Origin: Zygnema cylindricum
Lineage: Eukaryota; Streptophyta; Zygnematophyceae; Zygnematales; Zygnemataceae
Length of the DNA: 21,931 nucleotides
Assembly (NCBI GenBank): GCA_037447655.1
Contig: JBBHKE010002419.1
Span: 171,854-193,784 of the forward strand
Reading direction: 5' to 3'
Shown here: in pieces, positions 16,601 through 21,579 of the stretch
Position numbering within the stretch: the stretch's first letter is position 1
How the letters are laid out: the number at the start of each line of letters is the position of its first letter
Made by a program: the position numbers and the translations under genes
Notes under the pieces: generated by a model
Database searches by the model: none
Seen by the model: the letters and a program-made list of their open reading frames with translations, nothing else
Told to the model about the DNA's origin: nothing

Positions 16601-17531
16601 CCGAGACTTTTGGTTCATTATTAATATAGGAGCTTAAGAAGATAAATGTGAGCCGAAAAAAAACTTTAGGAATGGAGTTTCAAATAGATTTTTTTTTTTT
16701 TTTTCAAAAAACGTTTCTGAACGAACTTTATTTCAAAAAAAATCTGAACAACCTTTTCTTTGTAAGCAGAAACCCTAAAAAATCAAAAAGGTCAAAAACT
16801 GCTGACAGCTCACATTGCAGAAACGAAACGTTAAGTCACGTCAGGTCACGTGGCATTCCGTACATCAATTTTTTAAATCAAACGTGCGAGAATTCCGTGC
16901 GAAAATAATGCGACCAGTCCGGAAATTTTCCATGGCATTTCGTGGGTGTTTATTGTTTAATATTTACGCACTGAAAATTTTATATTGTATAATAATTGTA
17001 ACCACGAAACGTTCAAGCACGGAAACAATTTCGCACTTTTGATTCAATATGTCATCCGGGCATACCATACGTCAGCTGATAAGGCATAACCGTACATTTC
17101 TTAAAGTTCGCGACGTGACATAATGTGTTCAAAGTTCCAAACGCTTCAATACCGTACATCATTGTACAGTACAGTACTGTACGGTACCAGCCGGAAATAG
17201 TACAGAACTAGAAAACACGGTACGGTTCATGATCCAATGTGGCGTCACGTCACAAAGTAGGAGGATAGGATTTTCAGAATCCGGTACAGTACCGTACAGT
17301 ACCGTACAGTGTCGTACGGAAATACACTGACCGCCGCGAACCTTCAATCAAAGCAAAAACGAAAAAAACAAACAATACGAAAAACGAGCGAAACGATTAC
17401 GTCGCGTGACGTACGAACCTGGGAGATGACGTCAGGCTGATGTCAGCATGACGTAAGCGCTCTTCCTCGCGGAGAGTGAGGGCGATGAGGGAGGAGACGG
17501 CCGCCTGAGTCTGCTCCTCTACGCTGCCCAT
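3205..17531 (-). CDS. KIAA0930 (DUF2045) homologue, 15-exon gene, 624 residues predicted
   Basis: Fifteen exons with GT-AG borders join in one frame from ATG (17531-17529) to TAA (3207-3205), summing to 1875 nt. Blocks match human KIAA0930 as I remember it: FDDMLFFVRKE (human DDMLFYVRRK), VDWRRSFYLNLI (IDWEESVCLNLI), RVFASPSRARIDMD (QVFASPSKHPMD), YPEICFAIDDYDDTFEG (YPNIFFMIDSFEEVF), MRGPGGRGEADVAVSGV (VRMKGPQGKGHAEMAVS), and CLMSLSLPWDALAYDLL (HLTYVTLPLHRILTDIL). Several intervening stretches (CVLLNAHGGAAFP, TLFSGFVSYSMVR) look green-lineage specific to me. The family has no established biochemical function; human KIAA0930 is an uncharacterised, probably cytosolic protein. Unusual here are a Glu/Gly-rich insert in exon 4 and, in exon 14, a Ser-Pro repeat, a charged coiled coil (about residues 458-517) and a poly-Gly linker. 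There is no signal peptide or membrane helix. Introns carry many duplicated splice-site segments. The blocks are from memory, not an alignment. Confidence 0.87.
3680..4120 (+). repeat. Degenerate AAATC/AATGA pentamer-decamer array in the last intron
   Basis: Over 400 nt are built from short units such as AAATCGAATGA, AAATGAAATC and AATCAAATCA. It lies in the intron between exons 14 and 15. It gives the spurious Asn/Ser/Lys/Gln-rich frame at 3960-4151. Confidence 0.8.
4237..4466 (-). mobile_element. MITE-like element, copy 1 (within intron 14)
   Basis: Read on the minus strand it begins CAACTACACCGC, contains ATAAATTAGTGTTGAAAACA and AAGCCACGTCGTTGCAAAA, and ends CTCTAATACGGATAATTCAC. Each block aligns in order with copy 2 at 7128-7336. 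It has no coding capacity. Boundaries are approximate, and no target-site duplication was recognised. Confidence 0.55.
4558..5108 (-). CDS. KIAA0930-like gene, exon 14: Ser-Pro repeat, coiled coil, Gly-rich linker, conserved C-terminal block
   Basis: This is the largest exon, 551 nt, between acceptor AAAATTGCAG and donor TTCAAG|GTGAGA. It encodes ELQEPRSPQTSSRKN, then a Ser-Pro run written by the CTCTCC hexamer. A charged heptad-like segment follows from QSQLWGVQESLMRLVQEQQE to LQDELRTVQRQLILKE, then a Glu patch, a poly-Gly/Glu stretch, and RCCLMSLSLPWDALAYDLLF. The last block matches the LTYVTLPLHRILTDIL end of KIAA0930, so the coiled coil is an insertion relative to the human protein. Phase 1 in, phase 0 out. 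Confidence 0.85.
5160..5216 (+). repeat. GGGAGAGA tract in intron 13
   Basis: GGAGGGAGGAAGGGAGAGAG and derivatives, next to an AT microsatellite (ATATATATGTACATATA, 5130-5150). Confidence 0.8.
5511..5624 (-). CDS. KIAA0930-like gene, exon 13 (MRGPGGRGEADVAVS block)
   Basis: Acceptor TTTTCTGCCAG and donor GTGCCAG|GTCAGA enclose GGRGRFSLWGPQPTKPERLV followed by MRGPGGRGEADVAVSGVP. The KGP.GKG.AEMAVS equivalent in KIAA0930 makes this unmistakable. Phase 1 at both ends. Poly-A runs of about 20 nt lie 50-110 nt beyond the donor (poly-T in the sense strand). Confidence 0.92.
5830..6085 (+). repeat. Degenerate ATTATGAATCATAAATC array in intron 12
   Basis: Units such as AATCATGAAT, AATTATGAATTATGA and AATCATAGATTATGAATCG recur for about 250 nt. 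The pattern is partly palindromic because ATTCAT and ATGAAT alternate. Confidence 0.7.
6370..6460 (+). repeat. CCCTCT hexamer tract in intron 12
   Basis: CTCTCTCTTGCTCCCTCTCC through CTCTTCCCCTCTCTC. Its reverse strand gives the spurious Arg/Gly-rich part of an open frame at 6299-6562. Confidence 0.8.
6565..7530 (+). repeat. Recurring TCCACACTAATAATGG motif in intron 12
   Basis: The motif AGTCCACACTAATAATGG or close variants occurs near 6772, 6812, 6850, 7095, 7341 and 7511, with weaker forms near 6590. Spacing is irregular. Two copies belong to the 168-bp duplication next to exon 12. Confidence 0.65.
7128..7336 (+). mobile_element. MITE-like element, copy 2 (within intron 12)
   Basis: The ends are inverted repeats: ACTACACAGCCCATCGCTAT at the left, and CTCTAATAGCTATGGGCAAT followed by GTAGTC at the right. 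The interior carries ACAAATTAGTGTTGACAAAA and AGCCTCGTCGCAAAATTTAC, shared with the other copies. About 210 bp, non-coding. A further copy of the right end lies at 7471-7503 inside the neighbouring tandem duplication. Confidence 0.65.
7300..7575. repeat. Tandem duplication of about 168 bp covering the exon 12 donor region
   Basis: Segment 7310-7410 aligns with 7478-7575: CTCTAATAGCTATGGGCAA versus CTCTAAAAGCGATGGGCAA, ATCCACACTAATAATGG in both, and GTGGAAGGCGGAGTACACCA versus GTGGAAGGCGGAGCGCACCA. The right copy contains the functional exon 12 end. The left copy is a decayed exon fragment that still has a GT at the donor position (CACA|GTAGGT on the minus strand). Confidence 0.8.
7541..7595 (-). 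CDS. KIAA0930-like gene, exon 12
   Basis: Acceptor GGTTTTTCAG and donor CCACG|GTACGT enclose VTLFSGFVSYSMVRSAFH plus one base (phase 0 in, phase 1 out). It corresponds to the GVIFQGSIRYEALKKVYD region of the human protein. A decayed copy of its 3' half with donor lies about 168 bp further along the gene (7370-7410). Confidence 0.88.
7668..8365 (+). repeat. CCCTCT-rich tracts with the oldest, most decayed exon 11 copies
   Basis: CT-rich runs at 7668-7850, 7970-8030, 8112-8195 and 8336-8362 alternate with degraded units (AGAAGTATCTCTTAAATTTT at 7910, TTTGCCCCAATGG near 8080, GAAATATCTCCTAACACTTT at 8286). A 14-20-nt poly-T lies at 8037-8054. Confidence 0.75.
8366..9325 (+). repeat. Array of exon 11 3'-end/donor copies separated by CCCTCT hexamers
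   Basis: Units at about 9177-9250, 8950-9025, 8660-8722, 8522-8588 and 8362-8425 repeat the last 70-90 nt of exon 11. They share TAAACTGCTCTCCCTCGGCC, then GTATCTCCTAAAACTTTTGC and CCCAATGGAAG. In the sense (minus) strand four of the five keep a GT donor (GTAAGG or GTGAGG). The spacers are CTCTCC hexamers; the longest pure run is about 9087-9178. Confidence 0.88.
9326..9496 (-). CDS. KIAA0930-like gene, exon 11, with a duplicated acceptor allowing an 8-residue longer form
   Basis: From the proximal acceptor GTTTCTCAG the exon encodes VLTETDHCFCVLLNAHGGAA, FPSENFSQPPGKPR and, at its end, SSVGAKVLGDTTAEGEQFR, stopping at TTTAGG|GTAAGG. Joined to exon 10 it reads TFEGV-VLTETDH. A second acceptor 24 nt upstream (TTACCAG, exon start 9520) adds VLTETVSQ in frame. 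The last 70-90 nt of the exon plus the donor are the template of a tandem array in the following intron. Length is 57 codons, phase 0 at both ends. Confidence 0.88.
9565..9915 (+). repeat. Degenerate repeats with CACACRTAAATTAGTGTTGA in intron 10
   Basis: ACACATAAATTAGTGTTGAA near 9568, CACACATAAATAAGTTTTGA near 9677, CACGTGATTAGGGTTGAA near 9763, ATAGTGTTGAAC near 9826 and CACACGTAAATTAGTGTTGA near 9894. GGAAAGCACGG and CGGAAACGGAC also recur. The core TTAGTGTTGA is shared with the MITE-like copies. Confidence 0.6.
10481..10555 (-). CDS. KIAA0930-like gene, exon 10 (YPEICFAIDD block)
   Basis: Acceptor TTTTCGTGGCAG and donor GGGGTG|GTAATT enclose 25 codons, AQETVSAYPEICFAIDDYDD then TFEGV. 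The block corresponds to human YPNIFFMIDSFEEVF. Phase 0 at both ends. It is GC-richer than the A-rich surroundings. Confidence 0.92.
10560..10850 (+). repeat. A-rich CAAAANGACAAAA degenerate array in intron 9
   Basis: ACAAAA-based units (AAAGACAAAACC, AAAAGGACAAAATTGC, AAAAAGACAAAATTGC) pass into a short GAAAAA array near 10796-10820. No exon-like segment was seen. Confidence 0.65.
10912..10971 (-). CDS. KIAA0930-like gene, exon 9 (VFASPSR block)
   Basis: Acceptor CTATTTTTTAG and donor GCAAAG|GTATCT enclose exactly 20 codons: VTKRVFASPSRARIDMDAAK. The VFASPS..MD core is one of the clearest family signatures. Phase 0 at both ends. Confidence 0.9.
11566..11626 (-). CDS. KIAA0930-like gene, exon 8
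   Basis: Acceptor TTTGTTTTCAG precedes TCGACAAG, and the donor is TTTAAG|GTACTA. It encodes RQALENHKRDPNSPVDPIFK after completing a Ser codon from exon 7, and leaves in phase 0. Confidence 0.82.
11741..11827 (-). CDS. Possible phase-neutral cassette exon (7b) of the KIAA0930-like gene
   Basis: An open segment GCLELGGEVEDYFSESEACL then IFRKKIGF ends at TTT|GTAGAC. With an acceptor at GAGAG|GGACGG it is 87 nt, starts and ends in phase 2, and could be inserted between exons 7 and 8 without disturbing the frame. Exons 7 and 8 also join directly to give VAVCSRQALENHK, which looks like the ancestral sequence. This segment is therefore an optional exon, a relict, or a chance open stretch. A long CT tract followed by a GA-rich hexamer tract lies just upstream of it. 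Confidence 0.4.
11836..12126 (+). repeat. Polypyrimidine hexamers then about 245 nt of GA-rich dinucleotide repeat
   Basis: 11836-11878 is CTCTCC hexamer. 11878-12126 is nearly pure purine GAGA with sporadic GC, AAA and TG interruptions. It sits inside the intron after exon 7, so the transcribed RNA carries a long CU tract. It produces the artefactual Arg-Glu and Ser-Leu frames on both strands. Confidence 0.9.
12127..12233 (-). CDS. KIAA0930-like gene, exon 7 (VDWRRSFYLNLI block)
   Basis: Acceptor TTTTTGACAG precedes LDKVVGDSSSLVDWRR, and the exon continues SFYLNLICHTAYTLTVAVC before GCAG|GTCTCT. The block matches the DWEES..LNLI..L.Y.VT.AVC motif of KIAA0930. The donor GTCTCT is weak and merges directly into a CT dinucleotide tract in the sense strand. 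The exon ends in phase 2. Confidence 0.88.
12630..12867 (-). repeat. Degraded copies of the exon 6 donor region
   Basis: The plus-strand motif CTTACATCAGGACCCGACCG at the true donor recurs as CTTACATCGGAACCTAACCG at 12634 and more weakly as CTTATATCAAGAGAACAG at 12797. The intronic segment AATGAATATGAAAATAATA also appears twice, 65 nt apart (12770 and 12835). Confidence 0.7.
12867..12956 (-). CDS. KIAA0930-like gene, exon 6
   Basis: Acceptor TTTTTTTCAG and consensus donor GAT|GTAAGT enclose 30 codons ending NKPYFVRRSGPD. This corresponds in position to the VEVYRRDSKK stretch of the human protein. It is in phase 0 at both ends. Two degraded copies of its 3' end and donor follow in the intron (12634-12680 and about 12796-12830). 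Confidence 0.8.
12957..13639. other. Intron 5, A/T-rich with poly-A and a roughly 70-nt duplicated segment
   Basis: Almost entirely A/T homopolymer-like sequence, including about 41 consecutive A at 13589-13629. The segment with CTAAATAGTGGAAATATGTG (13411) recurs as CTAAATTGTGGAGATGTATG near 13479. An open stretch at 13320-13385 was considered as an exon and rejected. Confidence 0.6.
13640..13684 (-). CDS. KIAA0930-like gene, exon 5 (45 nt)
   Basis: Acceptor TTTGTACGCAG and donor AACG|GTAGGA bound PSVLGHLRNFVDSIT in phase 0 at both ends. It joins exon 4 to exon 6 without a stop. It lies next to a 40-nt poly-A run (poly-T in the sense strand) immediately downstream of the donor. Confidence 0.65.
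14067..14349 (-). CDS. KIAA0930-like gene, exon 4 (N-terminal conserved block with Glu/Gly insert)
   Basis: A long CCCTCT-rich pyrimidine tract ending CTCTTCCAG precedes TCGAAGAGAC. The exon encodes RRDILEIVRKHSVSLPRPG, PRYWREMVDLYFING, then a repeat-encoded insert of alternating Gly-Glu and poly-Gly, and FDDMLFFVRKE. The GGAGAG/GGAGGA codons of the insert are the same purine repeat that fills the neighbouring introns. I placed the donor at GAG|GTGTGG (phase 0) because it fits exon 5. A stronger-looking GTAAGG eight bases earlier gives a phase that does not fit exon 6. Confidence 0.82.
14310..15075 (-). repeat. Acceptor array: copies of the exon 4 splice acceptor and exon start, with GGGAGA spacers
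   Basis: Besides the functional copy (14349), sense-strand units at 14524-14585, 14703-14765, 14887-14950 and 15010-15075 repeat CCTCCAG|TCGAAGAGACAT and the bases encoding DILEIVRKHSV. They continue with GTTTCAAAGTGATTCTAATT, a tail that the functional copy lacks. In the exon 4 frame each of the four ends SVSK and TGA. Spacers are CCCTCC/CCCTCT tracts in the sense strand, so every copy has its own pyrimidine tract. Confidence 0.85.
15080..15400 (+). repeat. GGGAGAGG/GGGAGGGGAGTG tract
   Basis: About 320 nt of purine-only sequence with units GGGAGGGGAGTGGGAGGGGA. It explains the Gly/Arg/Glu-rich open frames here on the plus strand. No other content was seen. Confidence 0.9.
15451..15788 (+). 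repeat. Near-identical 169-bp tandem duplication
   Basis: Copies at 15451-15619 and 15620-15788 differ at only a few positions (for example TTTCCCGGGTTG versus TTTCTCGGGTTG). Each copy ends with a diverged member of the exon 4 acceptor family, whose sense strand reads GGAGAGCTCTTTTGGAAATT, encoding RALLEIVRKHS. Confidence 0.92.
15800..15955 (+). repeat. GT/GA-rich simple repeat in intron 3
   Basis: GTGTGTGTG passes into GAGAGAGA and GGGAGAGAGGGAAAGGG for about 150 nt. In the sense strand this is a pyrimidine tract ending ACACACACAG, just before the outermost exon 4-like copy. Confidence 0.8.
16136..16191 (-). CDS. KIAA0930-like gene, exon 3
   Basis: Acceptor GGAGCAACAG precedes AAGGTC, and the donor is TTTCG|GTAAAA. 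The 56-nt exon encodes KVRPEIEYFARNVGEERF and ends in phase 2, matching exon 4. An ATG lies inside in another frame (MSGKRDF), but it leads to a stop in exon 4. Confidence 0.7.
16495..16507 (-). CDS. KIAA0930-like gene, predicted 13-nt microexon 2
   Basis: On the minus strand CATCTGCAG precedes 13 nt (TGCTTTTTTTAAT), which is followed by a consensus GTAAGT donor. It takes in phase 2 from exon 1 and gives phase 0 to exon 3, producing SP-SAFFN-KVRPEIEYFARN with no stop. Without it, exons 1 and 3 cannot be joined in frame at any nearby acceptor I tested. There is no homology support for so short a piece. Confidence 0.5.
17150..17322. promoter_or_regulatory. Cluster of GTAC palindromes
   Basis: GTACAGTACTGTAC at 17169-17182 is a perfect 14-bp palindrome. 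A second cluster at 17281-17320 reads GGTACAGTACCGTACAGTAC and continues with GTACAGTGTCGTACGG. GTAC is the core bound by SBP/SPL-type factors of green plants and algae. That role is inference; the cluster lies in intron 1, about 100-370 bp inside the gene. Confidence 0.45.
17419..17531 (-). CDS. KIAA0930-like gene, exon 1 with start codon
   Basis: The exon reads from ATG in context CCCCATGGGC, with G at +4. It encodes MGSVEEQTQAAVSSLIALTL, then REEERLRHADISLTSSP, and ends two bases into a codon at CCCAG|GTTCGT. The frame is open further upstream (to about 18030), but only through low-complexity Pro/Ser/Leu runs of the pyrimidine tract, so I chose the ATG at the edge of normal-complexity sequence. 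The exon contains TGACGTCA, like the promoter upstream. Confidence 0.72.
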
Positions 17532-17990
17532 GGGGACTAGGGGGGGAGGAGGGAGAGAGAGGGAGAGGAGAGGGGGAGGCAGAGGGAGGGGAGGGGGGGA
17601 GGGGGGGGGGGGAGGGGGGGGGAGAGGGAGGAGGGGAGGGAGGGGGGGAGGGGAGGAGGAGGAGAGAGGGAGAGGGAGTGGGTCCTTGTAATGTGAGAGA
17701 GAGAGAGGGGGGGAGAGGGAGAGGGAGGTGAAGAGGGGGAGGGAAATTGAGAGGGAGGAGGATGAGAGAACGCGAAAGAGGGCGAAAAAAAGCGAGGGAC
17801 AGGATGAATAAGAAGGAGATAAGGTATAAAAGATATAAAGAGCATGAGAATGCATAATGGAAGAGAAGAAAAGCAATGGGAAGGGGGAGGGAAAGGAGGG
17901 GGAGAGGGAGGGAGAGCGAGAGGGGGAGAGAGGGAGAGAGAGGGAGGGTGGGAGGGCACGGAGAGAGGGAGGGAGAAGGAAATTGAAGTA
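17532..17990 (-). promoter_or_regulatory. Pyrimidine-rich leader/upstream region of the KIAA0930-like gene
   Basis: In the sense strand this is almost pure C/T, with C-rich runs at 17580-17640. It sits directly before the start codon, as CT-rich leaders do in many plant and algal genes. No TATA box was recognised. The transcription start site cannot be placed. Confidence 0.5.
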
Positions 17991-18014
17991 TTGAAGAGCA
18001 ACCAGTGAATAAGA

Positions 18015-18165
18015 ATGCGACGATGACGTCACTCTGCCGATTCGTCCTTTTATGACTTTTGTCGCGACGCGGGCAGCATTCTCCGTCGTAACGTGGCCTC
18101 CTATGACGTCACGTGACGTGACGAATCATCTCACTTGACGCGGAGGCGTGACGTGGCAGTACCTG
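18015..18165. promoter_or_regulatory. ACGT-core motif cluster (TGACGTCA, CACGTG)
   Basis: TGACGTCA occurs at 18024 and again at 18104, followed by CACGTGACGTG, plus TGACGTGG near 18150 and AACGTGG near 18091. These are typical bZIP sites (CRE-like and G-box-like). More ACGT cores lie at 17398-17455, inside or just downstream of exon 1, and near 16836, 17112 and 17243. Confidence 0.5.
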
Positions 18166-19698
18166 CTGCAACTTTGTGGGAGCAACAATCCGTACAATGC
18201 GATTTTCTGGTCAGTCCGTACTAATCTAGATACGGGCAAGACAAAAATGTTTCGTACGGTGCATACTGTATTTTTTGCAATCCACAGTTTTGGACTCTTC
18301 CTGGAGTTCTGTATTCCAGCTCGGACGGTCAAAATGAAAACATTTCGTACATTTCGTATATTTCGTACATTCCGTATATCCACTTATAATATGACACGTG
18401 TTATTTTCCTAGTTGGCACGCTGTTTTCAATGCTGTATTTTTTTGTTTGTCTGAAAAGAATATTTTTAATGTTTAGAACTTTCCACAGTTCCGTACAAGG
18501 CAATTTCTGTACCTTAAGGTGTCGGATATAGTACGAATGCTGTACTTTATTATTTGAGATCCTTTTTCCGTACCAATAACGGTAGTTATGTATACCGTAC
18601 TGTAATCTACCAATATTGGTAAATCGTACGGACAATAGGCTTGTATCAATTTTCAATAACCGGTCTGCCCTTCGTTAGTTTATTTTGCCCCAATAACGAC
18701 AAATTTAATTATTTACATTCCAGCATTTCGGATTTGACAGGTATATCCGTTTAGCTGGCCGTTTTTTCGCGTCCTTATTCCGTATAGTTTTGGCAGGTAG
18801 TGGATCGTCGTTGGCTTGGTAGGACCAGGGATTGTACGAAATTTTGGAAAAAGAGTAGGAATGACGGCTATTAATTAGCTAGGCGTGAGCTCATCCGTAC
18901 AAAAATCTGGTCGGCATCTGTTTTGTCTTCATCTGCTGGCTTTATTGCGGTCATTAAATTTTCAATTCCCGACAAATTTGACAGCTCACCAGCTAAATGC
19001 CGGAAAAAAAGGAATTTAAAAACATTGGTTGCAAAAGTCAATTTGTCCATAATTCGTTTTAACCTTTGGCTACCACAAGAGACAAATATACGAGCTTTAT
19101 TAAAAAGTGAGTAATTAAAATGGATCTCAATGATATAATCAATTAATTACGTCTTGTATAGTTAATATTATTTATTGTTATTTATTGGAAATTAACGCCT
19201 ATTTCAATGTTTCCAAAACGACTTAAATGTAACAATAAAGTCATTCTTCAGAATGGGATATTTTAGAACCATGATCAATAATTGGGCAAACTTGATTAGG
19301 AAGAGTTGTACCACTTACTCCTTCATTTTTTTCCATTTTACTCAACTATCCATCCTTTTTCTCTTTTCCGCCAATCACATTAAGAAAGCATAATGTTAAA
19401 CCATCCGAGTACATGGAAACAAAAAATGAAAAATAATAACATAACTTAGAGACCGTAAACGAGTGGCTATAGTATGAAAGAGACTATAGTAACACAAAAA
19501 CAAGCACAAAGCAACAAAAAGTCATTGAAAGGAACAACAAAGGACAAAAACAACAACAAAATAGTGTACCCAAAACAAAAACTACCAAACCAAACCCTAA
19601 CAAAGCCAGTACTAAAGAGCTACAACGCTAAAGGTAACCCCTTAAGCCCCCGGGCTTGAGCGCGCTAAGGGAGATGCATGACACTCGACTATCCATAA
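18166..19698. other. Intergenic region rich in CGTAC motifs, no recognised gene
   Basis: CCGTAC/TCGTAC pentamers recur (for example 18190, 18213, 18254, 18346, 18364, 18492, 18582, 18596 and 18626). Sequence complexity is normal and there is an open frame at 18148-18531, but it shows no conserved motif or good splice context. Nothing else was supportable on either strand. Confidence 0.45.
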
Positions 19699-19913
19699 CA
19701 ACATACACCGCTCATCATTATAAGTGTTACTAAAACTAATTCGGTCGCGACTTTTTTTGGTCAAAATTCACAAAATAGAGTCAACAACATTATTTAAGGA
19801 CGTAGACTGCAAATTGCCACGTCTCCTTGCACCAAATTAGTATTAATAATTAGCATTTCACATTAACACTACTAAATCTTTAACGTTACTAACCATGAGC
19901 GGTGTAGTAGCCG
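19699..19913 (+). mobile_element. MITE-like element, copy 3
   Basis: The ends are inverted (TACACCGCTCAT at 19705 and ATGAGCGGTGTAGTAG at 19895). The interior has GGTCAAAATTCACAAAATAG, CAACATTATTTAAGGACG and CTTGCACCAAATTAGTATTA. It aligns along its whole length with copy 4 in reverse orientation, and more distantly with copies 1 and 2. Confidence 0.65.
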
Positions 19914-20260
19914 ATATAAGAAGGATGGAAGCTTTTACTTGTCGTAAAGCCAAAAAAATGCCACATCCACCAAAATCCACACTATTGGGTACTGGATGAG
20001 GGAGAGGGAGAGGGAGAGGGAGAGAGAGAGGGGAGGGAAAATAGATGATGACTATAACAAGAAGTAAGGCCAGAAGTGGGAGACTCAAGGGCTCCTCCTC
20101 TTGAATACATGTTGTAAATTTTGCTTTGTTATTTCTTGACAAAGACTTCACATAGACTTTATTTTGTTGCTTCATTATGGGCAAACTCCACCTTATCTTC
20201 CGTTAAATACAAACCGGTAAAAATACCAGAAAGTGAGGGAGCGACAGTCAAAGTTTTGAC
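19914..20260. other. Spacer between the two inverted MITE-like copies
   Basis: Contains a short GGGAGA tract (19998-20035). On the minus strand an open frame includes a hydrophobic run (LALLLVIVIIYF). No homology was recognised, and it cannot be shown to be a gene. Confidence 0.4.
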
Positions 20261-20470
20261 TACAACTCCAGTCATTACTAGCGTTAAGCATCTATTAGTG
20301 TCAATGCAAAATTAAAATCAACAATACTAATTAAGTGCAAGGTGTGACAGGTTGTGGTCCGCGTCCTTAAATAGTGCTACAACACGATTTTGTGATTTTT
20401 GACCAAAATATATCGTAACTCAATTATTGTTTTTAACTCTCGAAAAACGTTGGCTCTTCTAGTTACAACC
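20261..20470 (-). mobile_element. MITE-like element, copy 4 (inverted relative to copy 3)
   Basis: The plus strand reads GACTACAACTCCAGTCATTA, then AATACTAATTAAGTGCAAGG, GTCCTTAAATAGTGCTACAA and ATTTTGTGATTTTTGACCAA. These are the reverse complements of the copy 3 blocks, in order. The right terminus is poorly defined. Confidence 0.6.
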
Positions 20471-21467
20471 CACACTCTCTACTTGGTCTATTCATTTTTT
20501 CTTTTTATTTAACTCTTTCGATGATTCTCTTCATATTTTTTTTGTTTTTTTTTTACTCTTCAGTTCTACTTTACTTTTATTTCAGTCTTCTCGTTTGTTC
20601 ACACAGTTTACTTCAGTTATTAATTTTTAATTCCTTTTAATTATTCTGTGATAGATGGAAACAAAGAAAAATATGATTAGAAAATAAAATGACCTACAAC
20701 AATTAGAGGGACTTAAAAATCATATCTATGAGTTGAAGAATTACAGTGATATCCTCGTGCTCATTTTAAATCAAATAAAAGTTAAAAACAAAATTAGAAT
20801 AAAACAATATACAACAAATAATAAAAAAAGTTGTGAATGAGAATAGTATAGTTGTGAAAAAAATCAAACTTTTTTTTCCAGAAGTTCAATAAGAGTTACG
20901 GGGCATAAAAAAAAAAAAAAAGGAATCATAACAAAAGGATAAAAGCACAAAGGGATTTCAAATTTTAGCGTCTTTCATATTGAAAAAAAAGAGGCAAAAA
21001 AATTAAGTGTAAAAAAAAAAAAAAACAAATTGACAGGCCGATTTTCACAAGATCATTTTGAAAAAATAAAAAACACTCTCTTATTTAACGTCCATAATTT
21101 AAAATAAATCACCCAGAAAGTAAAAATGAAACCAAAATTGGTGATTTTCGATATTTAAATATTTTACATAAATTTCATAAATCTCACAAATCTTTCCCAT
21201 TTCCCAATTTTACCAAATCTTTACCAAAAAACCCACCCACGATAAAAAAAATAAAAAACAACTACTGCTTTCTAAAACCTCCTTTTTATATATTTACAAT
21301 GCCCATTTCTTTATTGTTTTTGTTTTTGTTTGAGGCTCAAAAGAATGATACATTTTCAAACCCAAAAAATGATGAAAAAAAAATGGGAATAAAAAAAGAG
21401 ACATGCTCCGAAAACATGACGACGGAAACACAATAGTTTTTTTTTATTTTTCCGTATCGTTCTTTAA
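20471..21467. other. AT-rich intergenic DNA / 3' flank of the hydrolase gene
   Basis: Mostly A/T-rich sequence with short homopolymers (for example runs of A near 20907 and 21012). No exon-like segment or RNA gene was recognised. Confidence 0.5.
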
Positions 21468-21579
21468 TTAAACCGTGAGAAAATCCAAAAGAACTTTATT
21501 TACATCATTTGGTCGCTCGGCTTGAGGCATGTGAGCTGTTTTCGGAATAACGACAAATTTCCCACTTTCTCCCAGGTGT
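21468..21579 (-). CDS. Alpha/beta hydrolase-fold protein, last exon (partial gene)
   Basis: Acceptor TTATGTTGTAG precedes ACACCTGG. The exon gives HLGESGKFVVIPKTAHMPQA, then ERPNDVNKVLLDFLTV and TAA at 21470-21468. This is the C-terminal signature of alpha/beta hydrolases: a strand (KFVVIP), the catalytic histidine in TAHMPQAERP, and the last helix (VNKVLLDFL). It enters in phase 2. The Ser and Asp of the catalytic triad lie on exons upstream, beyond the window. The form resembles plant serine hydrolases of the MEST or epoxide-hydrolase-like type. The substrate cannot be told from this end. Confidence 0.85.

Noticed and set aside
17397-18032. N-terminal extension of the KIAA0930-like protein upstream of 17531
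   Set aside because: The frame is open, but it is only Pro/Ser/Leu low-complexity from the pyrimidine leader, starts with GTG, and has no family resemblance.
18148-18531. Divergent plus-strand gene opposite the KIAA0930-like gene
   Set aside because: The open frame has no recognised domain, repeats CGTACATTTCGTA-derived residues, and lacks a supporting exon downstream.
18923-19114. Short plus-strand open frame
   Set aside because: Nothing recognisable, no good donor or acceptor, and isolated in intergenic DNA.
19858-20184. Small membrane protein on the minus strand
   Set aside because: The frame crosses a MITE-like terminus and a GGGAGA tract. The hydrophobic run is the only protein-like part, and no homologue is recognised.
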